Below are positions 1 to 5,365 of a stretch of DNA of 6,389 nt, in pieces. Made by a program: the position numbers and the translations under genes. A model generated the notes under the pieces. It made no database searches, was not told the DNA's origin, and saw only the letters and a list, made by a program, of their open reading frames with translations. How positions within the stretch are numbered: position 1 is the stretch's first letter; each line of letters opens with the position of its first letter. Source of the stretch: Prevotellaceae bacterium (GTDB taxonomy: Bacteria; Bacteroidota; Bacteroidia; Bacteroidales; Bacteroidaceae); NCBI GenBank assembly GCA_021204715.1, contig JAJPYW010000024.1:1-6389 (forward strand), given 5' to 3'.

Positions 1-458
1 TGGCCATCGTGGCCATGGGCGTGGTGTTCAACGTGCTGAACGGCATGATGCAGGCGGGCGGTCTTTTCTACTTTCCCCGCATGGGCTTGTACGACGCCGG
101 CGCGGCCTGCCTGCTGCGGCCGCACGCCCTTTTGGGGCTGCTGCTCTTCTTCATCGGCATGGGCGTCAACCTCCATTCCGACTACGTGATACGCCACTTG
201 CGCAAACCGGGCGACACGGCCCACTACCTGCCTGCCAAGGGGCTTTACCGCTACGTCACCTCGGCCAACTACTTCGGTGAATTGGTGGAGTGGACGGGCT
301 TTGCCGTGCTCACGCTCTCGCCGGCCGCTTGGGTGTTCGTGTGGTGGACGTTTGCCAACTTGGTGCCCCGTGCCGACGCCATTCACCGCCGTTACCGCGA
401 AGAGTTCGGCGACGAGGCGGTGGGGCGGCGCAAGCGGGTGATACCTTTTATCTATTGA
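1..458 (+). CDS. 3-oxo-5-alpha-steroid 4-dehydrogenase (SRD5A)-family membrane reductase, 3' part
   Basis: The reading frame is open from the left edge (first full codon at 3) to TGA at 456-458, leaving 151 visible residues. Family members are about 250-260 residues, so roughly the first 100 lie outside the window. Visible family marks are LHSDYVIRHLRK (about 171-206), GLYRYVTSANYFGELVEW (243-296) with the conserved NYFGE, and a C-terminal block PRADAIHRRY (366-395) ending in RKRVIPFIY. Hydrophobic stretches near 120-170 and 295-360 fit membrane helices, so it should sit in the inner membrane with its NADPH site facing the cytoplasm. Known members reduce the C4-C5 double bond of 3-keto steroids to the 5-alpha product; relatives act on polyprenols or other enones. 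It is followed after 75 bp by the flavin oxidoreductase, which supports a steroid or bile-acid role, but the substrate is inferred. Family assignment is firm. Confidence 0.88.
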   Translation, partial: AIVAMGVVFNVLNGMMQAGGLFYFPRMGLYDAGAACLLRPHALLGLLLFFIGMGVNLHSDYVIRHLRKPGDTAHYLPAKGLYRYVTSANYFGELVEWTGFAVLTLSPAAWVFVWWTFANLVPRADAIHRRYREEFGDEAVGRRKRVIPFIY

Positions 459-533
459 CCTGCTTTGGGAATCGCCTTGTACAACGCCTCTGAAATCGCA
501 GACATTCATTCGACAATTCTATAGAGACACATT

Positions 534-1763
534 ATGAAAGATTCAACCTTATTCACGCCCGTCACTTTCGGCCCGTTGACCTTGCGCAACCGCACCATCC
601 GCTCGGCCGCTTTCGAGAGCATGTGCCCGGGCAACGTGCCTTCGGAACAACTGCTCGAGTACCACCGCTCGGTGGCTGCGGGCGGCGTGGGCATGACTAC
701 CGTGGCCTATGCCGCCGTGACGCGAAGCGGCCTCTCCTTCGACCGGCAACTGTGGATGCGCCCCGAGATTGTGCCGGGCTTGCGCCGCCTGACCGATGCC
801 GTGCATGCCGAAGGTGCCGCGGCGGGCATCCAGTTGGGGCATTGCGGCAACATGTCGCACAAGAGTATATGCGGCTGCACGCCGGTGGGTGCCAGCGGCG
901 GCTTCAACCTGTATTCGCCCACCATGGTGCGGGGCTTGCGGGCCGACGAGCTGCCCGGGTTGGCCCGCGCTTACGGCCGCGCGGTGAACTTGGCGCGCGA
1001 GGCGGGCTTCGACGCGGTGGAGGTGCACGCCGGCCACGGTTACTTGATAAGCCAGTTCCTTTCGCCCTATACCAACCACCGCAAAGACGCCTTCGGCGGC
1101 CCGCTCGAAAACCGCATGCGCTTCATGGACATGGTGATGGAGGAGGTGATGCGCGCCGCCGGCAGCGACATGGCCGTCATTGTGAAGACCAACCTGCGCG
1201 ACGGCTTCAAAGGGGGCATGGAGATTGACGAGGCGCTGCAAGTGGCCAAACGCTTGGAACAGTCGGGGGCGCACGCCTTGGTGCTGAGCGGGGGCTTCGT
1301 GAGCAAGGCGCCCATGTACGTGATGCGGGGCGAGATGCCCATACGCACCATGACCTACTACATGAAGTGCTGGTGGTTGAAATATGGCGTGCGCATGGTG
1401 GGCAAGATGATGATTCCCACCGTGCCTTTCAAAGAGGCCTACTTCTTGGAGGATGCGCTCAAGTTCCGCGCCGCGCTCAAGATGCCGCTCATCTACGTGG
1501 GCGGATTGGTATCAAGGCAGAAGATAGACGAGGTGTTGGGACATGGCTTCCAAGCGGTGCAGATGGCGCGCGCGTTGCTCAACGAGCCGGGCTTTGTGAA
1601 CCGCATGCGGGCCGAGGAGAACGCCCGTTGCAACTGCAAGCACAGCAACTATTGCATCGCGAGGATGTACACCATCGACATGGCTTGCCACCAACACTTG
1701 CAAGAGGAGTTGCCGCCTTGCTTGAAGCGGGAGATTGCACGCATCGAAAGCCAAGGGGCTTGA
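534..1763 (+). CDS. NADH:flavin oxidoreductase, Old Yellow Enzyme family (candidate steroid/bile-acid ene-reductase)
   Basis: This 409-residue protein is an FMN-binding TIM barrel of the Old Yellow Enzyme type, cytosolic by lack of a signal peptide or membrane helix. It opens with FTPVTFGPLTLRNRTIRSA (7-25). Q100 in GIQLGHCG fits the FMN-pyrimidine contact, and H165-A-G-H168-G-Y170 is the substrate-anion pocket with Y170 as likely proton donor. This is followed by QFLSPYTNHRKDAFGG (174-189), LENR (191-194) and the phosphate-binding YVGG (321-324). The C-terminal tail has cysteines at 366, 368, 374, 385 and 396, resembling but not matching the 4Fe-4S site of 2,4-dienoyl-CoA reductases. The FAD/NAD domain of long members such as BaiCD is absent. 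Family members reduce C=C bonds conjugated to a carbonyl; beside an SRD5A-like gene and an SDR, a delta-4-3-keto-steroid 5-beta-reductase is the leading guess. The ATG at 534 gives the canonical N-terminus. Family is certain, substrate is not. Confidence 0.93.
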   Translation: MKDSTLFTPVTFGPLTLRNRTIRSAAFESMCPGNVPSEQLLEYHRSVAAGGVGMTTVAYAAVTRSGLSFDRQLWMRPEIVPGLRRLTDAVHAEGAAAGIQLGHCGNMSHKSICGCTPVGASGGFNLYSPTMVRGLRADELPGLARAYGRAVNLAREAGFDAVEVHAGHGYLISQFLSPYTNHRKDAFGGPLENRMRFMDMVMEEVMRAAGSDMAVIVKTNLRDGFKGGMEIDEALQVAKRLEQSGAHALVLSGGFVSKAPMYVMRGEMPIRTMTYYMKCWWLKYGVRMVGKMMIPTVPFKEAYFLEDALKFRAALKMPLIYVGGLVSRQKIDEVLGHGFQAVQMARALLNEPGFVNRMRAEENARCNCKHSNYCIARMYTIDMACHQHLQEELPPCLKREIARIESQGA

Positions 1764-1785
1764 CGGATATATATATAATAGGTGT

Positions 1786-1799
1786 ATCCCTTCGGGGAT
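1786..1799 (+). other. small UUCG-tetraloop hairpin in OYE-SDR spacer
   Basis: ATCCC (1786-1790) pairs with GGGAT (1795-1799) around a TTCG loop, giving the very stable C(UUCG)G tetraloop in RNA. It lies 22 nt after the flavin oxidoreductase stop, just after an AT run (1768-1780). No T tract follows, so it is not a classic intrinsic terminator; it may instead act in mRNA processing or 3'-end protection. The rest of the 124-bp spacer contains CAGAAGGAA twice (1808-1816 and 1878-1886), the second copy serving as leader of the SDR gene. No Bacteroides -7 TAnnTTTG box was found. Confidence 0.4.
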
Positions 1800-1887
1800 G
1801 AGAACCGCAGAAGGAAACAGCATAAACGTTGCCGTGGCGAGCTATTGTCGGCAGCCGGGCGGCTTGATAGATAAACACAGAAGGAAT

Positions 1888-2727
1888 ATGAAATTGGCAA
1901 TTATAACGGGTGCCGACGGCGGCATGGGCACCGAGATAACCCGTGCCGTGGCCACGGCGGGATACAAGGTAGTGATGGCGTGCCGCAATGCCAAGGCAGC
2001 CGAAGCCAAGCGGCAGATGTTGGCGCGTGATACGGGCAATGACCATATAGAGGTGAAGGAGATAAACTTGGCCTCGCTCGCTTCGGTGGAAGCGTTCGCG
2101 AATGACATGCTCGGACGCGGCGAGCCGCTCACGCTCTTGATGAACAACGCCGGCACGTTGGAGACCGGCCTGCACATTACCGAAGACGGCTTGGAACAGA
2201 CGGTGAGCGTGAATTATGTGGGGCCTTACCTGTTGACACGCAAGCTGCTGCCCTTGATGGGCAAGGGCAGCCGCATCGTCAACATGGTGTCGTGTACCTA
2301 CGCCATAGGCACGCTCGACTTCCCCGACTTCTTCACACGGGGCCGGCGTGGCGGCTTCTGGCGCATCCCCATCTACAGCAACACCAAGTTGGCCTTGACG
2401 CTCTTCACCATCGACTTGGCACGCCGTGTAAAGGAACGGGGCATTGTGGTGAACGCCGCCGACCCGGGCGTGGTGTCGACCGACATCATCACCATGCATA
2501 TGTGGTTCGACCCGTTGACCGACATCTTCTTCCGTCCCTTCATACGCAAGCCGCGCAAGGGAGCGGCCACGGCTGTGAGCCTGCTCTTGGACGAAGAGGC
2601 CGGTAAGCGCACCGGCACGCTGAACGCCAGCTGCCATGAAAAGAAGCTGTCCCATAAGTACACGGAGCATGTACAGATGGGACAACTGTGGGAGGAAACC
2701 GAGAAAATCGTTAAATCCCGGTTATAG
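1888..2727 (+). CDS. short-chain dehydrogenase/reductase, retinol-dehydrogenase-like (candidate 3-hydroxysteroid dehydrogenase)
   Basis: This 279-residue classical-type SDR is a cytosolic Rossmann oxidoreductase. TGADGGMG (7-14) is the dinucleotide loop. R33 in ACRN just after the second strand favours NADP(H). NNAG is at 86-89, and the catalytic set is N109, S135, Y163 and K167 (YSNTK). PG at 193-194 follows the usual core. The S-to-Y gap is long (27 residues between), as in retinol dehydrogenase and WWOX-like SDRs. In-frame ATGs exist upstream at 1735 and 1798, but the first beta-strand begins at MKLAIITG, so 1888 is the start; it is preceded by the purine-rich AGAAGGA (1879-1885), unusually close to the ATG. 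Following a 5-alpha-reductase-like gene and an OYE, it could reduce the 3-keto group of a steroid or bile acid (3-beta-HSDH class). Sequence motifs cannot fix substrate or stereochemistry. The stop codon lies inside a strong hairpin. Confidence 0.9.
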   Translation: MKLAIITGADGGMGTEITRAVATAGYKVVMACRNAKAAEAKRQMLARDTGNDHIEVKEINLASLASVEAFANDMLGRGEPLTLLMNNAGTLETGLHITEDGLEQTVSVNYVGPYLLTRKLLPLMGKGSRIVNMVSCTYAIGTLDFPDFFTRGRRGGFWRIPIYSNTKLALTLFTIDLARRVKERGIVVNAADPGVVSTDIITMHMWFDPLTDIFFRPFIRKPRKGAATAVSLLLDEEAGKRTGTLNASCHEKKLSHKYTEHVQMGQLWEETEKIVKSRL

Positions 2728-2755
2728 GAGTTGTGTCTGAAGACACAACCCCTAT
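2724..2755 (+). terminator. long hairpin spanning the SDR stop codon
   Basis: Bases 2724-2738 pair with 2741-2755 in 14 of 15 positions (one A-C mismatch at 2729/2750). The inner part, GTTGTGTCT / AGACACAAC, is perfect and leaves a TGAA-like tip. The stem includes the SDR stop codon TAG (2725-2727). No T tract follows, so this could be a 3'-end stabilising or Rho-type structure rather than a textbook intrinsic terminator. Its right arm is part of a sequence repeated at 4315-4336. Confidence 0.45.
2732..2753. repeat. intergenic repeat, copy 1
   Basis: A 22-base stretch centred on TGAAGACACA is flanked by TGTGT on the left and CCCCT on the right. It matches 4315-4336 at 20 of 22 positions, the differences being C/A at position 6 and A/T at position 17. 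Here the two arms form a perfect hairpin. Both copies lie in gaps between genes, near gene 3' ends. Confidence 0.6.
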
Positions 2756-2770
2756 GGGGCCTTGCTTACT

Positions 2771-2822
2771 ACCCCTCCAAAGCGGCGCTGCCGCTTATTT
2801 ATTGCTTGACCACCCCTCCAAA
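2771..2822. repeat. direct repeat of ACCCCTCCAAA
   Basis: ACCCCTCCAAA occurs at 2771-2781 and again at 2812-2822, 41 bp apart. Each copy leads straight into a hairpin, at 2780-2796 and 2818-2846 respectively. The arrangement suggests a duplicated unit of repeat plus palindrome, perhaps a small dispersed intergenic element. Confidence 0.5.
2780..2796 (+). terminator. probable intrinsic terminator for the + strand genes
   Basis: AAGCGGC (2780-2786) pairs with GCCGCTT (2790-2796) around a 3-base GCT loop. On the + strand the stem is followed by the T-rich stretch ATTTATTG (2797-2804), with a further TT inside the stem end. It lies about 50 bp after the SDR stop, a fitting place to end the steroid-type transcript. 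The T tract is interrupted, so strength is uncertain. Confidence 0.5.
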
Positions 2823-2846
2823 CCTCCCCTAATAGGGGAGGCTTGG
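2818..2846. terminator. strong palindrome between convergent genes, possible bidirectional terminator
   Basis: CCAA (2818-2821) and CCTCCCCT (2823-2830) pair with AGGGGAGG (2834-2841) and TTGG (2843-2846), with one A-C mismatch and a 3-base AAT loop. That is 12 paired bases, mostly G-C. It is the structure closest to the pgi 3' end (stop at 2893) and would be met first by the pgi transcript. Neither side has a convincing T run. A weaker 5-bp stem, GGTCG/CGACC (2845-2849 with 2856-2860), follows directly. Confidence 0.5.
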
Positions 2847-2892
2847 TCGGTCTAACGACCTCCGAAGTGCTTTCGTTGAACTATAATCCTAC

Positions 2893-4230
2893 TTATAGAC
2901 GGGCACGGATGGCTTTCGACTCGGCTTCGTAGCCCGGTTTGTCCAAGAGGGCGAACATGTTCTTCTTGTAGGCTTCTACACCCGGCTGGTTGAAGGGGTT
3001 CACTTCCAAGAGGTAGCCGCTGATGCCGCAAGCCTTTTCGAAGAAGTAGAGCAGGCCGCCGATGTTCTCCTCGTCCAATGCCGAGATGACCACGCGCATG
3101 TTGGGCACGCCGCCGTCCACGTGGGCCAACTGGGTGCCCAATTCGGCCATCTTGTTGACTTGGTCCACCCGCTTGCCGGCCAAGAAGTTCAGTCCGTCCA
3201 AGTTGGCTTCGTCGGTGGGAATCTCCAATTTGTGGTTGGGTTGTTCCACGGAGATGACCGTCTCATAGATGGTGCGCTCGCCGTCTTGTATCCACTGTCC
3301 CATGGAGTGCAGGTCGGTAGAGAAGTCTACTGCCGCGGGGAAGATGCCTTTGTGGTCTTTGCCTTCCGACTCGCCGTAGAGTTGCTTCCACCATTCGCCC
3401 ACGTAGTGCAGTTTGGGGTTGAAGTTCACCAAGATCTCAATCTTCTTGCCGCTCTTGTAGAGCTCGTTGCGGGTGGCGGCGTAGAGGGCTGCGGGATTCT
3501 CGCAGAAGGGCTTGTCGATGCCGCACACTTGCTCCATCCCGGCGGCGCCGGCTACCAATTTCACAATGTCGAATCCGGCCACGGCGATGGGCAGCAGGCC
3601 TACCGGTGTCAAGACGGAGAAACGGCCGCCTACATTGTCGGGAATGACGAACGTCTTGTATCCTTCCTTGTCGGCGGTGACGCGGGCGGCTCCCTTTACG
3701 GCGTCGGTAATGGCTACGATTACCTTGCGGGCCATCTCCTTGCCGCGCTGTGTCTCGCACTGCTTCTTGAGCAGGCGGAAAGCCAGTGCCGTCTCGGTCG
3801 TGGTGCCCGACTTGGAAATGTTGATGACACCGAACTTCTTTCCTTTCAGGTATTCGGTGAGTTCATAGAGATAGTCTTCGCCGATGTTGTGTCCGGCAAA
3901 GATGATGACGGGCGATTTCTTTTCCGTCTGCAGCCAGGCGAAGCTGTTGGAGAGCGCCTCGATGACGGCGCGCGCGCCCAAGTAGCTGCCGCCTATGCCG
4001 GCTACGATCACTACTTCGCAGTTCTCGCGCAAGGTCTGTGCGGTGGCGTTCAAGTCGGCGAGGTGTTCGGGTGTGATGGAGGAGGGCAGGTGCAGCCAGC
4101 CCAAGAAATCATTGCCGGCACCCGTACCTTCTTCCAACATCTTCTGTGCGGCCATTACCCGTGCCTCGTAGGCCGCCACGTTCTCTTTGGAAACAGTTCC
4201 GAAGCTCTTTTCAATGTGTAAAGCAATCAT
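2893..4230 (-). CDS. pgi: glucose-6-phosphate isomerase
   Basis: The enzyme interconverts D-glucose-6-phosphate and D-fructose-6-phosphate in glycolysis and gluconeogenesis in the cytosol. The 445-residue product is the short bacterial type, with two SIS (sugar isomerase) domains. Visible marks are the sugar-phosphate loop [11 protein letters not shown] (77-87), SKSGTTTET (139-147), family signature 1 [14 protein letters not shown] (198-211), [10 protein letters not shown] (286-295) with likely catalytic E287, H308 in DLHSMGQW, and signature 2 ending NQPGVEAYK with K422. The frame stays open upstream to an ATG at 4329, but homology begins at [11 protein letters not shown], so the start is 4230. 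That start has an A/T-rich leader and no Shine-Dalgarno site. It lies 139 bp after gpsA on the same strand, probably as last gene of the lysS-gpsA-pgi operon, and converges with the SDR gene. No truncation or missing residue was seen. Confidence 0.97.
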   Translation of the reverse strand: MIALHIEKSFGTVSKENVAAYEARVMAAQKMLEEGTGAGNDFLGWLHLPSSITPEHLADLNATAQTLRENCEVVIVAGIGGSYLGARAVIEALSNSFAWLQTEKKSPVIIFAGHNIGEDYLYELTEYLKGKKFGVINISKSGTTTETALAFRLLKKQCETQRGKEMARKVIVAITDAVKGAARVTADKEGYKTFVIPDNVGGRFSVLTPVGLLPIAVAGFDIVKLVAGAAGMEQVCGIDKPFCENPAALYAATRNELYKSGKKIEILVNFNPKLHYVGEWWKQLYGESEGKDHKGIFPAAVDFSTDLHSMGQWIQDGERTIYETVISVEQPNHKLEIPTDEANLDGLNFLAGKRVDQVNKMAELGTQLAHVDGGVPNMRVVISALDEENIGGLLYFFEKACGISGYLLEVNPFNQPGVEAYKKNMFALLDKPGYEAESKAIRARL

Positions 4231-4248
4231 AATATATAATTTTTTTAG
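4231..4248 (-). promoter_or_regulatory. A/T-rich translation leader of pgi
   Basis: Read on the minus strand, the bases just before the pgi ATG are CTAAAAAAATTATATATT. There is no G-rich Shine-Dalgarno site. Bacteroidetes commonly start translation from such unstructured A-rich leaders, and this one decides for the start at 4230 over the upstream in-frame ATG at 4329. It is preceded by a G+C-rich stretch (4248-4278) whose ends, GCCCC and GGGGC, could pair weakly. Confidence 0.45.
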
Positions 4249-4314
4249 CCCCGCTTCCTGCTTCCGCTTGCCGGGGGCAGGCATTGGCGCTTGGTTGATA
4301 ATGCAATCAGTGGC

Positions 4315-4336
4315 TGTGTATGAAGACACATCCCCT
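4315..4336. repeat. intergenic repeat, copy 2
   Basis: This is a near-copy (20 of 22 bases) of 2732-2753, again TGTGT, TGAAGACACA and CCCCT. The copy-1 hairpin is here weakened by one changed base in the left arm. It sits in the gpsA-pgi gap. The last 11 bases, ACACATCCCCT (4326-4336), recur 35 bp on at 4361-4371, where they run into the gpsA stop codon. Confidence 0.6.
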
Positions 4337-4349
4337 TCGGCTTCCGAAG
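4335..4349 (-). other. hairpin in gpsA-pgi spacer
   Basis: CTTCGG and CCGAAG form a perfect 6-bp stem around a 3-base loop, 20 bp after the gpsA stop on the minus strand. It lies inside the pair of ACACATCCCCT direct repeats (4326-4336 and 4361-4371). No T run follows in the direction of transcription, so full termination before pgi is not supported. Partial attenuation or mRNA processing between gpsA and pgi is possible. Confidence 0.4.
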
Positions 4350-4369
4350 TGTTATATTATACACATCCC

Positions 4370-5365
4370 CTACCGGAACGAGTCCGTGAGGAGTTTGATC
4401 TCTATCATGGGCGAGATGCGCTCGTACAGGATGTTGTAAACGGCGTCCACAATCGGCATGTCGATGTGGTAGTGCTTGTTTATCTCCTTGACGCACTTGG
4501 TGCCGTAGTAGCCTTCGGCAATCATCTCCATCTCTATCTGGGCGCTCTTTACGGAGTAGCCCTTGCCTATCATGGTGCCGAAGGTGCGGTTACGGCTGAA
4601 GTTGGAGTAACCCGTCACCAAGAGGTCGCCCAAGTAGGCTGAGTCGGTGATGTTGCGGTCGAGCGGATGCACCGTCTTGAGGAAACGGTTCATCTCTTGT
4701 ATGGCGTTGGACATCAACACCGCTTGGAAGTTGTCGCCATACTTCAAGCCGCTGCAGATGCCCGCTGCGATGGCGTAGACGTTCTTCAGCACGGAACTGT
4801 ACTCGATGCCCGCCACGTCGTTGCTTACCGAAGTCTTGATGTAGCGGCCGGCCAATTGCGAGGCCACCGTTCCGGCTTTGTCTATGTCGGTGCAAGCCAC
4901 GGTGAGGTAGGAGAGCCGTTCCAACGCCACTTCCTCGGCATGGCAAGGCCCGGCGAGGATGGCGATGTTGCCGGCGGGCACGTTGTACTCCTTGGTGAAG
5001 TAGGCCGACACGATAAGGTTGTCGTCGGGCACAATGCCTTTGATGGCCGAGATGATGAACTTGTCGCGGATGCGCGTCTTGAGCTTCTTCAAGTGCGTCT
5101 TCAGGTAAGGGGAGGGAGTGACGAAGATAAGCGTGTCCGACTCCTTGACCACTTCGTTGATGTTGGAGCTGAACTGGATGCGCTTCGTGTCGAACTTCAC
5201 GCCCGTCAGGTAGGCGGGGTTGTGGCCCAAGCGCTTGAAGTCGACGATGCGGTCGTCGCGCCGGATGTACCAATTGATAGTAGGTTCCTTCTCCAACACC
5301 ATCTTGGCAATGGCTGTAGCCCAGCTGCCACCGCCCATGATGCCTATCTTGCCGAGCTGTTTCAT
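4370..5365 (-). CDS. gpsA: NAD(P)H-dependent glycerol-3-phosphate dehydrogenase
   Basis: The enzyme reduces dihydroxyacetone phosphate to sn-glycerol-3-phosphate, the backbone precursor for membrane phospholipids, in the cytosol. The 331-residue length is normal for the family. The N-terminal Rossmann motif is [11 protein letters not shown] (8-18). SAIKG carries K109, [11 protein letters not shown] is at 138-148, and [13 protein letters not shown] (191-203) carries the catalytic-type K194. LGDLL (245-249) and SRNRTFG (257-263) form the C-terminal substrate part. In this last block GYSNFSRN replaces the CTSxxSRN common in Proteobacteria, a conservative lineage difference. The start at 5365 overlaps the lysS stop in ATGA (5362-5365), so ribosomes finishing lysS can re-start here. 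The gene ends at TAG (4370-4372), inside a copy of ACACATCCCCT. Annotation is firm; NADH versus NADPH preference is not readable. Confidence 0.97.
   Translation of the reverse strand: MKQLGKIGIMGGGSWATAIAKMVLEKEPTINWYIRRDDRIVDFKRLGHNPAYLTGVKFDTKRIQFSSNINEVVKESDTLIFVTPSPYLKTHLKKLKTRIRDKFIISAIKGIVPDDNLIVSAYFTKEYNVPAGNIAILAGPCHAEEVALERLSYLTVACTDIDKAGTVASQLAGRYIKTSVSNDVAGIEYSSVLKNVYAIAAGICSGLKYGDNFQAVLMSNAIQEMNRFLKTVHPLDRNITDSAYLGDLLVTGYSNFSRNRTFGTMIGKGYSVKSAQIEMEMIAEGYYGTKCVKEINKHYHIDMPIVDAVYNILYERISPMIEIKLLTDSFR

Noticed and set aside
459..533. Promoter of the OYE gene
   Set aside because: TTTG at 464-467 resembles a -33 element, but no TAnnTTTG box follows at the right distance, so no call was made.
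1735..1887. 51-residue N-terminal extension of the SDR
   Set aside because: It would overlap the end of the OYE gene and read through a stable hairpin; the SDR fold begins at MKLAIITG, so the start at 1888 is preferred.
1579..2685. 368-codon open frame on the - strand opposite the OYE 3' end and the SDR
   Set aside because: It runs across two genes and their spacer, is rich in His/Arg/Gln as antisense shadows are, and has no family motif.
2724..2846. CRISPR array
   Set aside because: Only two short direct repeats with palindromes and no regular spacers.
3121..4221. 366-codon open frame on the + strand opposite pgi
   Set aside because: It is antisense to a clear full-length pgi; G+C-rich coding sequence often leaves the opposite strand open. 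The translation has no recognisable domain.
4248..4278. GCCCC...GGGGC hairpin upstream of pgi as a terminator or riboswitch
   Set aside because: Only five outer pairs with a 21-base loop, no T run after it and no recognisable riboswitch core.
4231..4329. 33-residue N-terminal extension of Pgi
   Set aside because: It translates repeat and spacer sequence with no homology, and the 445-residue form matches the usual Bacteroidales length.
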